Assembly: GCF_023898315.1 (NCBI RefSeq)
Contig: NC_064616.1
Span: 709,371,389 to 709,435,388, forward strand
Length of the DNA stretch: 64,000 nucleotides
Reading direction: 5' to 3'
Source: Schistocerca nitens
Taxonomy: Eukaryota; Arthropoda; Insecta; Orthoptera; Acrididae
Shown: positions 11,271 to 23,400 of the stretch, piece by piece
Layout of the letters: the number at the start of each line of letters is the position of its first letter
Position numbering within the stretch: position 1 is the stretch's first letter
Notes under the pieces: generated by a model
The model's database searches: none
The model's input: only the letters and a program-made list of their open reading frames with translations
What the model was told of the DNA's origin: nothing
Made by a program: the position numbers and the translations under genes

Positions 11271-12736
11271 ATGTTGCAGGATTAGATGTGAATGCTTTAC
11301 CGGACGTAACCTATCCATTGGGAGTGAGTAATAGGAAATCTCGGGAGGGGGGGAGGGGACTGAAAGATGTGGGTGGATCCACTCCCATACTGCTCTATGG
11401 CTGTATGCCTGTGCTGGTCCAGTCGACTTACAAGAGATCATAGGTGCTGGGTAATGTACTCAAGCATCTGTCAACTATGTCAGTGTTGTGACTGAGATTT
11501 GTAAATTGTTAGCCAAGAAATTATTCTATATGAAGAATTCATGGAACTATTTGTTTAGAAAAATTGTCACTGTCATGGATGTTATTCCACATAAATGCAT
11601 GTTTTTTTCAAGCAGAAGGATTAACTTCTCAATACATTATGTAACTTTAAATCAGTATGTATTTTTTATTATCAATTGTAAATGAATCTTCTAGGCCTCT
11701 CTGTATGTAGGTTAGTTTGTGTGAACAATTAGCAATTAGTGCGGAAGACATTTGCAAGTATAGACAGTATAACAAGATGTATACATTTTTGATTTCACAC
11801 ACTGATTTTGATCCTCAAGCTACTCAATTATGTAGTGATTCAAAGCTATTTATGACTGATTACCTGTATTTATCCTGAGTACTGCAATATTGTATCTCAT
11901 TGGAACTTCAGTTGTGGGCAAACTCATGCTTAACTCTGTTTTGGATACCCCTGGTCGTCGTGACCATGTGTGTATACTCAAGGAGTGTGTGCAGCTATTA
12001 ATTGAGGCTAGATGCTTTCTATAATTACTTTTTACATATAATTGAACTTATTGATATGTTTATGAACTTTATTCATTTTGTTGTGTCGAAACATATTTTG
12101 CTGGTGTGTGCCCAGTGTGGTTTGGATTCATGGGTCGGTCCCTACATTATAAGCTTAGGCCCTAATAGTTTTTCATTATTTTGTCCTTTCATGAGTCAAC
12201 ATATCCTTGCATACTCTGATTTATGTGGCTGATTGATTATGTGCTATATTCCTACTCATGATTGAGTATATTCTTCTGGTCTGTACCTGTTTTTGTGAGT
12301 TTTCCAAGTCAGCTCACTCGTCGTACACTTAGGCTCTGAATTTTTTTTCTTCTCTTTTGAAGATTTTGAAGGTGTGACTTTACAGATTGAAGCTTGCAAT
12401 TTGTAATTTTAGTAATTTATATTGTCTCTGCATTTTTTTCTATAGTCTAGTGTTGAATGTTGTATTTTTTACTTTGTATCATTTGTCTTGTGGCAGAATG
12501 TTCCACAGATCTGGAAATCTGAATACTGAGTCCCGATATATGTATAAATTATGACTTGTATAGTAGATATTTTTTTTATGATTTCTGTAGTATGTTATGT
12601 ATCAGATACTTCTATACATCTGTATTTTCTCTTTTGGCATCATTTTTTACACCTTTTAGCAAACCTTGTAGTAGGTCACAAAATATCATAAACACATTGT
12701 TTCCAAATTTTGTGAGGGGTATAGTAAAGGGATACC
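11271..12736. other. no feature recognised
   Basis: AT-rich, with a short G-run (ggagggggggagggg) near 11344. It ends where repeat copy 2 begins. No coding or repeat structure supported. Confidence 0.35.
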
Positions 12737-12907
12737 CTCCTCTAGATTTACTTTTCCTGAACAGAAGTAGTTGATACCAGAACTTATTTTCGAATTTTGG
12801 ACAGGTCAATATTATCTCAACTGCTTATCTGAAAAATTTCATATAATTTTATACACAATATGTTGTATTTCAACCTAAAAACTATTAAATTAAATTACTT
12901 TATTTTT

Positions 12908-13207
12908 AATTACTTTTGAATACATTATGGGAGTGACAGTGACCAATACATTACAAATATTTACTATTAAAAACAGTCTTGATCACAATTTATTTAGTAC
13001 GGTGTCCGGTTTCGACCAGCACTGTGGTCATCTTCAGACCAATGAGTAAGAACCTCCTTCTGCTAGAGAATCACTACTCACATTCACAGCAGTGATTCTC
13101 TAGCAGAAGGAGGTTCTTACTCATTGGTCTGAAGATGACCACAGTAGTGGTTGAAACCGGTCACCATACTAAATAAATTGTGATCAAGACTGTTTTTAAT
13201 AGTAAAT
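12908..13207 (+). mobile_element. palindromic element 1 with hammerhead-like core
   Basis: An 11-bp duplication, actttattttt, at 12897-12907 and 13208-13218 bounds the insertion; the paralogous repeat copy 1 lacks it. The element has a non-palindromic left tail (12908-12957), then two 118-bp arms (12958-13075 and 13091-13208) around a 15-bp spacer. The palindrome's last base overlaps the duplication. It has no ORF. Duplication length and structure fit retroposition or a foldback mechanism better than a Tc1/mariner MITE, which would give TA. Confidence 0.75.
13125..13166 (+). ncRNA. candidate type I hammerhead ribozyme
   Basis: Elements in order are stem I 5' UGGU (13125-13128), core CUGAAGA (13129-13135), one extra U, stem II GACCAC/GUGGUU with an AGUA loop (13137-13152), core GAAA (13153-13156), a minimal stem III inside ACCGGU (13156-13161), C17 at 13162, and stem I 3' ACCA (13163-13166). 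Predicted cleavage follows 13162. The core agrees with the hammerhead consensus, where position 7 is variable. Weak points are the extra nucleotide before stem II and the tiny stem III, which would favour a dimeric form. The mirror copy in the left arm has A in place of U16.1 and should be dead. Activity is not shown. Confidence 0.45.
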
Positions 13208-13953
13208 ACTTTATTTTTGTTGCTACAATTGATATGTACAAGCTCTGTATGTACAGTTAATTTTTTTAGAAACATTTGGAATTTCAAAATATTTGGCCCA
13301 CACATAATTTCTATTGTTAATTGCGCAATCTGGTACTGTTTATTATCTTTATTTCTGGATTCATTTATAAATTAATAGAAATTCATTCGTCAAGAAAATT
13401 TGTAAACCCTTTGGAATATTGTTATTACTGCAGAGTAGTGGGCATGCCTCTGATATGATCAGACATGCTTTTGTATTTTTGAAGAACAATGTAATTTCAA
13501 CTTTGTTAATGTGAAAATTCAAAAGACAGTGTGAGACAGTAGAATGTGACACCAATAAACATAAAAGAAAACAAAAAATTTGTGCAAGCATTCTTCAATG
13601 AAACATGAGAACCTAAAATGTGAAAATTTCAGCTTCAAGTATCAGACCCCTAGACATGAAGAACTGGAGCCAACTATGAAAGAAAAGGTAAGTAAAAAGT
13701 TTATTGTAAATCTTACTCCTCTTGAATTTTCTGAAATGACTTTATCATCGACAACAGTTGTGACAACAAAGGAGGGAGGGGTAGATGACAATATACACCT
13801 TTGGCTTTTTCCAATACTTTGTAGGATGTAAAGGAGACTTCCCAGGGCTGCAGAATATTACCTTTCTATCAAAATTCCCTTTTCACAGATGAATTAAGAG
13901 TCAAAATACAGTGGTATGTGCCTTATGATATTTATACATACTATGCATAAATT

Positions 13954-14076
13954 AAGCAGATTCAGATGTATGTAGGCTGCAGTAGGTACTGGGAGATGAC
14001 GAAGCCTGCACAGGATAGAGTAGCATGGAGAGCTGCATCAAACCAGTCTCAGGACTGAAGATCACAACAACAACAA
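13954..14076 (+). mobile_element. RTE-like LINE, 3' tail only
   Basis: This 123-bp fragment matches the 3' ends of the RTE-like copies at 38330 and 63330 (gcatcaaaccagtctc, ggactgaag, then caacaacaac). A 12-bp duplication with one mismatch (tatgcataaatt at 13942-13953, tatgtataaatt at 14077-14088) marks it as a heavily 5'-truncated insertion. Confidence 0.8.
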
Positions 14077-14088
14077 TATGTATAAATT

Positions 14089-16080
14089 GTTGTACAAAAA
14101 TCTCAAAGCAGAGTGTGTTGATTCTGACATGGTCCTAAAAACTAATAAAACTAATGTTTAAATGACATGTATGTTTTTTAATTTTCATTATTGATACATT
14201 CTTTATTTTGTGTATTCTTTTTGTGTTATAAAACTAATGTACTGCAGATATAAGAAAGAATCTTCAGTTGATAAACATTTTTCATTTTATGTGGGAGAAA
14301 CAAAAGGTGACAAAGAGTGAATTAACTAAAAAATAATTGATACAGAACGTTATTCATTTATATGTAAAAGTTTGACCTGAATTTTGTACTGCAATGTTAA
14401 AAAAAAAATTCTGTGATACATGTTTCTACAAAAAATTCGAACTTAATAAAACTCCTTTTTGAAACTAACTCTAATCAAGATGGGTGCTTGCAGCACAGAA
14501 CCACTGATCTGTGTTCTATGAATATTATGACTAGTTTCAATTCCACATCTACTTTCTTTCATTTTCCATCAGTAGAAGACTGTTTTGGTTATGTGGAGAG
14601 TATTTTTCATGTATACTGCACCTTCAGGAAAAACTTAACAAATTTGTTGTATGGTAAATCATTGTAGTACTTAAAAACTGAAAATAAAACATTCTGCATG
14701 CAGTTAAAATATTACAGCCATCAAACTGAAAAAAAAACTTCAGATCGAAGTACACTTCATATATTACACTTTCTTGATGAATCATCTAGCTCTCTATTTG
14801 CAACATAATAGTAACTCTTATATTTGAGTAGCTCAGATGCAAAAGTTGCATTTTTTGTCAATTTTGAGTTCGACACACTGCTGTATAGATTTTTTCAGCA
14901 CCTACACAATAGCTTTCAGGGTGCAATACCCATTATAAACTGTTGAAAATGGCTGTAGAAAATGATGTTCAGTTGCAGAAGTGACTAACTCCACATTTTC
15001 TTTGGGTGCAAAGCTTGGTAAATGTCCAATTTCATTTCCTAGATATTTTTGTAACTGTTTTAACTAAGATGCAACTTCCTATCAATTTCTTCATTTTCTA
15101 AGATTTTGCTGATGTTTCACTAAGATGCAATTTGGAGTTTATTTTATTCCCTACAGTATCTTGTGATGTCAAAAGCATGAGTGTGTTTAAAAAAAATAAA
15201 AACCTAATGTTGAACATCCATTTTGGTTCTTTTTTTAAGTTAAATAAATCAGTTTTTCCTGGTAAAATATTGTCACTTTATGTGCCAGTTTTGCAGAATT
15301 TTCAGCTTTCTCTTTGAAATAAAACATATTCTGTTTGCATTCACAATAATTAAATTCCATCCTCCTAACATTCCTTACATATCGCTGAATAGCGTGTTTT
15401 ATAACTGAATGTTTGTTTCATAACTGGACTGATACATTTGCAAAGCCTGCTACCTGCATAAATCTGGTACAAAAACCACTAAGCCAATATTTCACTGAAG
15501 ATTTAAAAAAAAAAGAAACAAAGTCTTTAGTTTTAATAGTTTGGATGGGAAGGGGTTTTCAGAAATATTTGAGTTTCACTTATGGTGCAGTTAGCGGATT
15601 TTGCATCAAGGCTACTGATTTGTTGTTTTGTATGATTTGCAAGTAAGGTGTATACTGAAAGATAACACAGTAAATATTGATTGTGTAATCATTACATGAG
15701 ATCAATATAGGGCATGTGAACTTAACTATGTTATTTTTCAGTAATGATAATCAGGTATTTTAATATGATGTTAAATTTTGAATTTGTACATTTATTCTAA
15801 ATTAGTGCATATCATAATTTGGCAATATCTTACATAAATAAAATCCTCACCCTTTCATTTCCATGGTGAGTAATTAGATCACATTTGAGGTGATGTTAAT
15901 TGCATTCGAAGACACCAGTCATTATAAAAGGTTGCACAAATTTCATCTCAAAATTTTTGTCTGTTCACCAAAATTGTACTATAATTAAAACTGTTTTCCT
16001 GTATATAATTCAATAAAACCACGATACTGAATTAAAATTAATGTGTACCTGGAAAATTACCTGGTCTTTCTGAAACAGAA
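14089..16080. other. no feature recognised
   Basis: Two kilobases of AT-rich sequence. Short ORFs (for example 14413-14667 and 15413-15646) show no recognisable motif, and no inverted or tandem repeat was found. Confidence 0.35.
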
Positions 16081-16382
16081 GCAGACTGTGAGCTGCCTCC
16101 TCATTTAATCCACTCTCCTTCCTTTATTCCTGAACTCATTTGTAGTACAGTCACTATCACTTTCAATACACTCTTATCACAATCACCTATACTGCACAGT
16201 GTGTATTAAACAAAAGATATAATGGTTGAGAAGCAGACTGTGAGCTGCCTCCTCATTTAATCCACTCTCCTTCCTTTATTCCTGAACTCATTTGTAGTAC
16301 AGTCACTATCACTTTCAATACACTTATCACAATCACCTATACTGCACAGTGTGTATTAAACAAAAGATATAATGGTTGAAGG
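16081..16382. repeat. two-unit tandem duplication of about 151 bp
   Basis: Units 16081-16232 and 16233-16382 are virtually identical. The visible difference is a 2-bp indel (cactcttatcac against cacttatcac) and the last few bases. The near identity implies a recent duplication. It lies downstream of the transporter stop codon, outside its likely 3' UTR. Confidence 0.9.
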
Positions 16383-17235
16383 AAGACAAGCCAAACTTTC
16401 ACTAGTAATACTGAACTGTAAATTGGTTCCACACACTCCAAATATCAAGCATAATGCCACTCCTGCATTCTAGAAATGAAACAAAAATATCAGTGGAACA
16501 ATTAGATTTTATGTTTAGACGGACATGATAACAACTTCAGTTAGAGCTTCTCAACAGTGTTATTATAGTTAATTTTATTTTACTCTCTTGTATTCTTTGT
16601 TTATCAGACTGGTTCTGATACTTCACACAAGCCTCTCTTTCAGGCTTTAGATCATTGACAATAATTATTGTTACTTTGTATTATCAGAAGTATTTATAAG
16701 CATTCCTCTTCCTTGGGTGGTAACAGCCTTTCATTATAATTCTAATAAAGTAGAAAATATGCTGAAATTTTCCAGAGAGCTCTATGAAATACTGTAATTA
16801 TATAATTAAAAAGTAAGAAGACTAAAAGTCTTTTGAGTAATGTCATCAAAGGCTGCAGCAATACTGTGAGCAGAAGTTGCACACAATAGGCCATTTTCAG
16901 TATGACAATTTCTGTTGTTTTGTTTTCAGCATTCCAAGAAATATTTCATTTCACACTTCCTTTAAGGTATGTTCTTTTAATTCATAATTGATTTATTGGG
17001 TAAAGAGAGGTGTATTGGTATGATAATAGGTTGGAATGCAAAATGTATAATTTTTTTCATTTTTTTTTTCATGAAGAATTCTCTTCTCATACTTGTTATC
17101 AGTAATTGTATTATTGACATCTTTACTTAGGCAATGCAACTCCTCTGAGTGCTTTCAACATAAATAATACTGGCTTTTTAAATACAAAATACCACAGAAA
17201 AATAGAAAGAAATTTGTACTAAGACTTGTTTCTGT
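16383..17235. other. 3' flank and probable 3' UTR of the transporter gene
   Basis: No ORF of note. The part nearest the stop codon (about 16970-17235) should be the 3' UTR of the minus-strand transporter. Confidence 0.4.
16992..16997 (-). terminator. candidate polyadenylation signal AATAAA
   Basis: The hexamer AATAAA on the minus strand lies about 240 bases past the TAA stop of the transporter. It is the first exact match downstream of the stop. Such hexamers are common in AT-rich DNA, so the assignment is tentative. Confidence 0.35.
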
Positions 17236-17627
17236 TTATAAATTTGGTGCTGCCTCTCTGGCTTGTTTTCTTAGATACCTGCAGTAAAATATGTTTTCTT
17301 TAAAGTACTGTTCAATGCTTGACAATGTGACACTATGGGTTTCAGGCAGAAAAATCCACACATGTACTGCTCCTAATAGTGACATGCCAGCAAAGAACCA
17401 CTGCAACACATGTGCTCCACCAAAATAGTAGAGCATGTCAAAATAGCACTGGATGGCGGCAAACATAGCGAGGTACCCAAATGACATGACAATACCATGC
17501 GCAATTCCTCTTATTTCAGTTGGGAAAAGCTCTGCAGTCATGATCCATGGGATGCTCAACAATCCTGACATGCTTGTGCAAACATAGGCCAGCACACAAA
17601 CTACAGGAATCCAAGTTAAACCTCCTC
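17236..17627 (-). CDS. facilitated trehalose transporter-like sugar porter, last exon (TM10-12 and C-terminus)
   Basis: This exon encodes the end of an MFS sugar transporter that would move a sugar such as trehalose or glucose across the plasma membrane. It starts after acceptor TTTTTTCCTACAG with two bases completing a split Gly codon, matching the phase-1 donor at 45689, and ends with TAA at 17238-17236. After the split codon there are 129 residues. IPWIMTAELFPTEIRG (residues 25-40) is the sugar-porter TM10/loop signature, and PETHSVTLSSIEQYF is the conserved PET motif after TM12. Where GLUT1 has N411-W412, this protein has Gly50-Tyr51. The family is clear; the Tret1 label is by resemblance and the substrate is unproven. 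Confidence 0.92.
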
Positions 17628-17680
17628 CTGTAGGAAAAAAGAATAAACAAATGCTAATATGTTCACAAATAATAGTTTAC

Positions 17681-17681
17681 A

Positions 17682-17712
<31 letters not shown>

Positions 17713-17730
17713 GTTGTTGTTGTTATTATT
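17681..17730. repeat. (aat)n microsatellite with gtt/att continuation
   Basis: A run of about ten aat units followed by gttgttgttgttattatt, within the 28-kb intron just upstream of the last exon. Confidence 0.9.
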
Positions 17731-18063
17731 CATTTCTTTATAACACTTTATTTTCCTCATTATGTGAAGAGAGTCTTCAGAATCTCATAGCAAGTTGCCT
17801 TACTGTACCTCATATGTTCTCAGAAATACTAAATAGTGGGAATGACTGCTTAACTGAAATGTGGTTAAAACAGTACTTCAATCATTCAGAGAATAGTGAA
17901 TGGTTTAATACTTTTTCTGTATCAATTTCTCATTTGTTATACTATTGCTGAACACAGAAAAGATAATTCTTTGTTCATTATATTATGAGCTTTTAAGTAT
18001 AAGTGAGTCATTTATTTAGCTTTTTCTGTATCATTTTGTAGTTTGATATATAATTTATTGTGT

Positions 18064-18263
18064 TCGCAGGAGAGCTTCTGTAAAGTTTGGAAAGTAGGAG
18101 ATGAGGTACTGGCAGAAGTAAAGCTGTGAGGACGGGGCATGAGTCATGCTTGGGTAGCTCATATGGTAGCGCACTTGCCCGCAAAATCCGGCACACCGTT
18201 TTAATCTGCCAGGAAGTTTCATATCAGCACACACTCCACTGCAGAGTGATAATCTCATTCTGG
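18064..18263 (+). mobile_element. tRNA-derived SINE (family C), longer copy
   Basis: Same family as 3232-3402 (shared gaggtactggc, tagctca, cacttgccc, ctgccaggaagtttcat), with the extra 3' part actgcagagtgataatctca. A 13-bp duplication, taatttattgtgt, flanks it at 18051-18063 and 18264-18276. The box-B region is partly deleted. Confidence 0.8.
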
Positions 18264-18276
18264 TAATTTATTGTGT

Positions 18277-20479
18277 GTTTGTGTATTTATGAGGCCCATA
18301 CTTGTGAATATTAGTGGTGTTGTGTAAATTTACGCTGTCTTTAATATGGGTTGGGACTGTGAATGCTGTGTTTGGATGTGAGCTGCGATGGAGACCCTCC
18401 TCTCACAGCTTCAGGCAGTTCTGGCTTCAGCAAAACAGCTTGAAGCTGTGGCCAGTGTGCATCACTGTGGGGTTCAAAGGGATGTCCAGCACATCCCATA
18501 TGTCCTCTGATTGTTTCATTGCTGTTGTTGGCCCAGTTACTGTCCACACGGATGTTAACCTCTCACCTGCAGTTGAATGACAGGTCGTTTTGCAGTGTGG
18601 CAATTGGCGGAAGACTTCCAGGGAGACTGATGAAAAGTCCTCCCTGGTTAGTCTGATGAAAATATTTCAGGCACTGTCTGTGGATGATAATGATCCTGAG
18701 CCAACTGCAGTTGCTTGCCCAGTTTCAGAGGAAGCCTCTTGCTGTGCAGGGTCAGGGTATTCACAGCCGGTGAGATTATCAGTGTTTAGGAGCTCTAATA
18801 TTAAGTGTGTATTGGAGTCTCTAGGGGATATGGCTGCAGAGGCAGTACAGAATTTGTTAATGGTACTGATAGCTGGCTAAAGCCAGAGACAAGTTCAGCC
18901 AAAAATTTTACCAAGGACTTAACCTTATATGGAAAAGATAGACAAAATTCAGTCAATGGTAGTGAGTGTGTTACTGTTAGAAGCAGTTTATCTTATAGTG
19001 AAATTGAAGTAGACAGTTACTGCGAGTTAGGATACATTGATGTTATACCCACCAATTGAAACAAATTTATAATTGGTTCCTTTAAGTGACCCATGGTTCA
19101 GATGATATAGTTTCTGAAAGTTTCAAGGAATATTTGAGTCTCATTTAGAATAGGTATGCAACTCATACAGTTGTAGCTGGTGAGGACTACAGTCTGCCCT
19201 TGATATGTTTATGAAAACACATGTTTAAATTGTGCAAAGGACATCATAACACTTTAAGTAGTTATGGTCAAAGACCATTTTCCCACTCATTTTGTACGCA
19301 TGTCATGGATACAGGAAAATTTCCAGTGAAAATGATGTTTGATAATTTTTGTAAAAGTACAAGCAATGCCTACAGATATCTGTTAACAGCAAGAGTTAAA
19401 TATATATGCATAAAACACAATATCAACATATAATATTTATAAATAATATTTAGTTATGCAGAGATGCATGGAGTGTAAATTAAAGGCATACACAAATTTA
19501 AACAACAAAGACTCATGAATAATCATTAGCATATTTAAGGGGAAATGCCTACTCCAGTGTGCAGGAGCACTCAAGGGGCAACACACAGCAACCTTCTAGA
19601 TTTAGGAGACATAACTGGAAGGGACATCATAGACATAACTGGAAGGGTCATCATGGTTATGTGATTGGAAGTGTCACCATCTTGGATTTGTAGGGTATAT
19701 AACAAGCCTTGATGGCCACAATTGATCATTAATCTTTGATAGTGGATAGTGTCAACATGGCTTCCTCCAATGTACTAAGCATCCCTCAATTATTATGGAA
19801 GAAAATGAGACCAGTGATGCATGTGATAAATTCTTCAAGCTCATCTCTGCAAGATATGGCATAGAGATGAAGCTACCATTTCTCCTACACGAGAATGGCA
19901 TTTTGACAGCAAGAGGCACATCACAAAGAATTGGTAAGGAAGCACTAAAAACCATTCTGAGAAAATATAAAAATTCTGTGGTTGTACCACATAAAGTCGA
20001 ACTGACGGACATTAAAATAGCTGTACAAACAGATGGGCTATCTGGGATACTGAATCACCTAACATCAAACCATAGCTTTTGTGTGTAAGTACATTACCAA
20101 GGGACAGCAGTAGGACTGTGAGCAATGGTTGGAACATGGAGTTTAATGTGCATCAACTCCAATTCTAGGATAAAGATATTATGTTCAAATGCAAACCCAG
20201 GAGTGAACAACGATAGTGGTTACCATCTTATTGATTTTATGAAGTGCCCTGGTATAATCTACAACAAAATTTTATGTCTTCCTTGGCTAAAGAAGACAAA
20301 ATTACCAGACTGCAAACTATGATTTATAACTATAGACTGGATGGTGTGTTTGATCCTGTGGAAGACTATCTAAGTATTTCAAATGCCAATGAAAAATATG
20401 AATGATACACTCCACTGTACTCTGTGCCAATCACTTCTATGTTACAAACTATTCGAGAACTTAAAGAACTGTTGCTGCA
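18277..20479. other. unassigned intron sequence with decayed coding-like stretches
   Basis: 18390-18900 has more GC and longer open frames than its surroundings (for example 18590-18880). A reading with METLLSQLQAVLASAKQLEAV suggests the start of a retroelement gag-like or ORF1 coiled coil, but I cannot name it. 19795-20088 is an open frame of 97 codons with no recognised domain. These may be 5' parts of the LINE that follows. Confidence 0.3.
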
Positions 20480-23400
20480 TTAACAGTATTTCTCAATTTG
20501 CCTGCATGATAGGTGACTGGGGTACAAGTAAACTTTCCAGACAATCCAAAATAAGAAAGATGGTAAACTATGTTCTATCTGCATGTAATTTTAATTATTT
20601 ACCTGTGAACTATGTGGAAACTAACACAGATTCCCATAAATATTACCTGAGTATTATATATAAGTGTATATTTTTCTCACAATACTGTCAATATTGATAT
20701 TGCTGAACTAAGACTGGTCGTGTGCTAATACAGAAATTGAGCACCATAATTTAGAACTACAGAAACTATGTAAAAAACTAAATCATGGGTGCTTGCTAGA
20801 CATTAGCAAACTGAAACATGTAGAACATACCAGAAATGGAAAGCTCAAGTTAGTGAACCAGATAACGGAAATTTGTAAGGAGCTGCATAAAACCACAGAC
20901 CCAATCATCTTAGATTATAATCAACAAGTTGTTTTTAGTCTCAATTTCAAGCAACATGATTTTACTGAACTGAACCACCTGGATTGGAATGAACCCTGTT
21001 CACGTGCTGAAGAAACTGACTTGGAATTGAGTAAATTGTTATTACAGTGCAGTGTTACAAACTTGTGTAATAATTCGACTGATTCAGAATACCATGTCAC
21101 AATGTGTTGTAAAATATCAATGCCCTTTAGGATAATGCATCTAAATGTGCAGTATCTTACGAATCAACTCAATTTACTGCAAGTATTTGTGGATGAGAAT
21201 TCATCACACCTGTTAGTAATTACAGAACATAGACTAAAAGACAATTAAATTGAGTATTACAAATTAGATGGTTATATGTTAGCAGATAGTTACTGCAGGC
21301 AACAACACAAAGGGGATGGGGTGGCAATATTTGTAAATGAACATCTTCCATTTAAGAAAATCTCATTTGTTGAACAATACTGCAAAGAAGGAACAATTGA
21401 AATGGCTGGTGTTGTGGTCCACATAAACACTCATTCAAGCTGGTTAGCTAAACATAAAGTTATTGGTATGTACCACCCACCAAATACAGATGTGTTGTAC
21501 TGCCTTGATAGACTTAACAGGCCAATTAGACAAACAGGCCCCACTGACCTTAGCATAGTTGGAGACTTAAATATTGATGAAAACTCCTGCAGTATAACCT
21601 ATTTGAAAATAATAGATATATTAAACTCATATAATCTCACAAATATAGTGAACTGTGACATTAGATTAACAGAGTCAAGCTCCAGTAAGATAGATTATGT
21701 AATAGTCGACAAAAATGTAAAAATAGTGTTAACTTTCAAAGTGTTGGTTTTCATTACTCAGATCACTATTGTCAGATGTTAGAATATTTAAGGTTTGGTG
21801 TAAGAACAGCAACTAAGATAATTGAGAAGAAGTGGATCCAAAAAAAAAAATGGTTCAAATGGCTCTGAGCACTATGGGACTTAACATCTGTGGTCATCAG
21901 TCCCCTAGAACTTAGAACTACTTAAACCTAACTAACCTAATGACATCGCACACATCCATGCCTGAGGCAGGATTCGAATCTCCGACCGTAGCAGTCTCGC
22001 GGTTCCGGACTGCGCGCCTAGAACCGCTAGACCACCGCAGCCGGCTGTGGATCCTGAAGAGCATGAACACCAGTGCCTTCAAAACTATGTTAGCTGAGAA
22101 GAAATGGGTAACTATTTACCAACCTAAAGGGTCAGAAAACAAATGGGAAAATTTTTATAGGACATTGCTGAAGCATTTTGACTGCTGCTGCCCTCTCAAA
22201 GAAATAACCGGGGTATGAACCAACTCTAGTCTTGAAAGTAATACTAGGCTGAAACTTACACCTAGGCCGATTAATTTAAGGCAGAATATATATCATCTTG
22301 ACTATTTATGTAAGGAAATAAAGCTACACATATGTAAGGAAAAGTAAAATCAAGCCAAAAAACAGTTTTAAGACAGACCTTTTACACTTGAGGAAACCGA
22401 TAAAGCAATAGAGTATTCAGCCAACATAGGAAAGGCATCCTGGAAACTAATCAATAATCATCATAAAACCACCAGCAAGGGACAGAGTGAACCAATTACC
22501 ATTAGACACAAGGGCCATCTACTGAAAGATCCAAATGAAGTATGTAATTTATTCAATAAGCATTTTATCTCTCCTTTTGAACCAACCAGCCCCTATTATA
22601 GATCTACAGGCTGGTGCACCAAATGATGTCACGGATGGTATAGAGCTGGAATTTGTGGAGGTGAATCAACAAGAAATATTTAACACAGTACAAAAGCTAA
22701 AGAATAAGCAATCATCTGGATGGGATGGTATCTCAAGTGTGGTGTCAAAGAAATGTGCCAATGAAATAACTAAACCCCTTACCTATCTTATCAACTGTAG
22801 TATTAATGAAAATGTATACCCAAATGCCTTAAAAATAAGTTTAATGCAGCCAGTCCATAAGAAGGGAAGTAAAGAAGAAGTTTCAAATTGTAGACCAATA
22901 TCATTCATGCCTACCTTCAGTAAAATATTTGAAACAGTTATCCTATCACAACTCACATTTTTCTAAAGACACAAAATGCTTACTAAATCACAGCGTGGGT
23001 TTAGGAAAGAGCTAAGCACAGCCACTGCTGTTACCAGTTTCTTCCATGAAGTGTATAGCAATATACAATGGGGTATGCACACAGCCAGAATATTCTTTGA
23101 CCTGAGCAAAGCTTTAGGCTCTGTAAACCCTCTGTAAACCATGAGCTTCTCTTAAAAAACTGTGGGCGTACAATATCAGTGAGGCATCAATGAAACTTCT
23201 ATCCACCTATCTGGTGAATCGGAGACAGAGTACCAAACTTACACATAAAATTGACAATAAGTTCTTAACTATTAAATCCACAAGTGAAACAGTGACACAG
23301 TGAGACCCTCAAGGCTCAATTTTTGGACCTTTCCTCTTTTTAGCATATATTAATGACATTGTACACCCCATTAAATTGCACATTGTAAATTATGCTGATG

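Larger units (their letters stand above)
12737..13790 (+). repeat. interspersed or duplicated repeat, copy 2, interrupted by a palindromic element
   Basis: Second copy of the repeat at 7995-8776, with point differences and small indels throughout. At 12908-13207 it is split by a 300-bp palindromic insertion. The corresponding place in copy 1 (about 8159-8171) is an empty site. The frame containing HENLKCENFSF is retained at 13600-13790. Confidence 0.7.

Noticed and set aside
14040-14080. Hammerhead-like CTGAAGA in the RTE tails (also 38310 and 63300)
   Set aside because: No GAAA strand, stem II or UH follows; it is simply the RTE 3' end with its caacaacaac tail.
18314-18880. Possible host gene from longer ORFs on both strands
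   Set aside because: No splice-compatible structure or known domain; composition and position before a LINE suggest decayed retroelement sequence.
19795-20088. 97-codon ORF as a host exon
   Set aside because: No recognised domain and no convincing splice sites; it may belong to the LINE 5' region.
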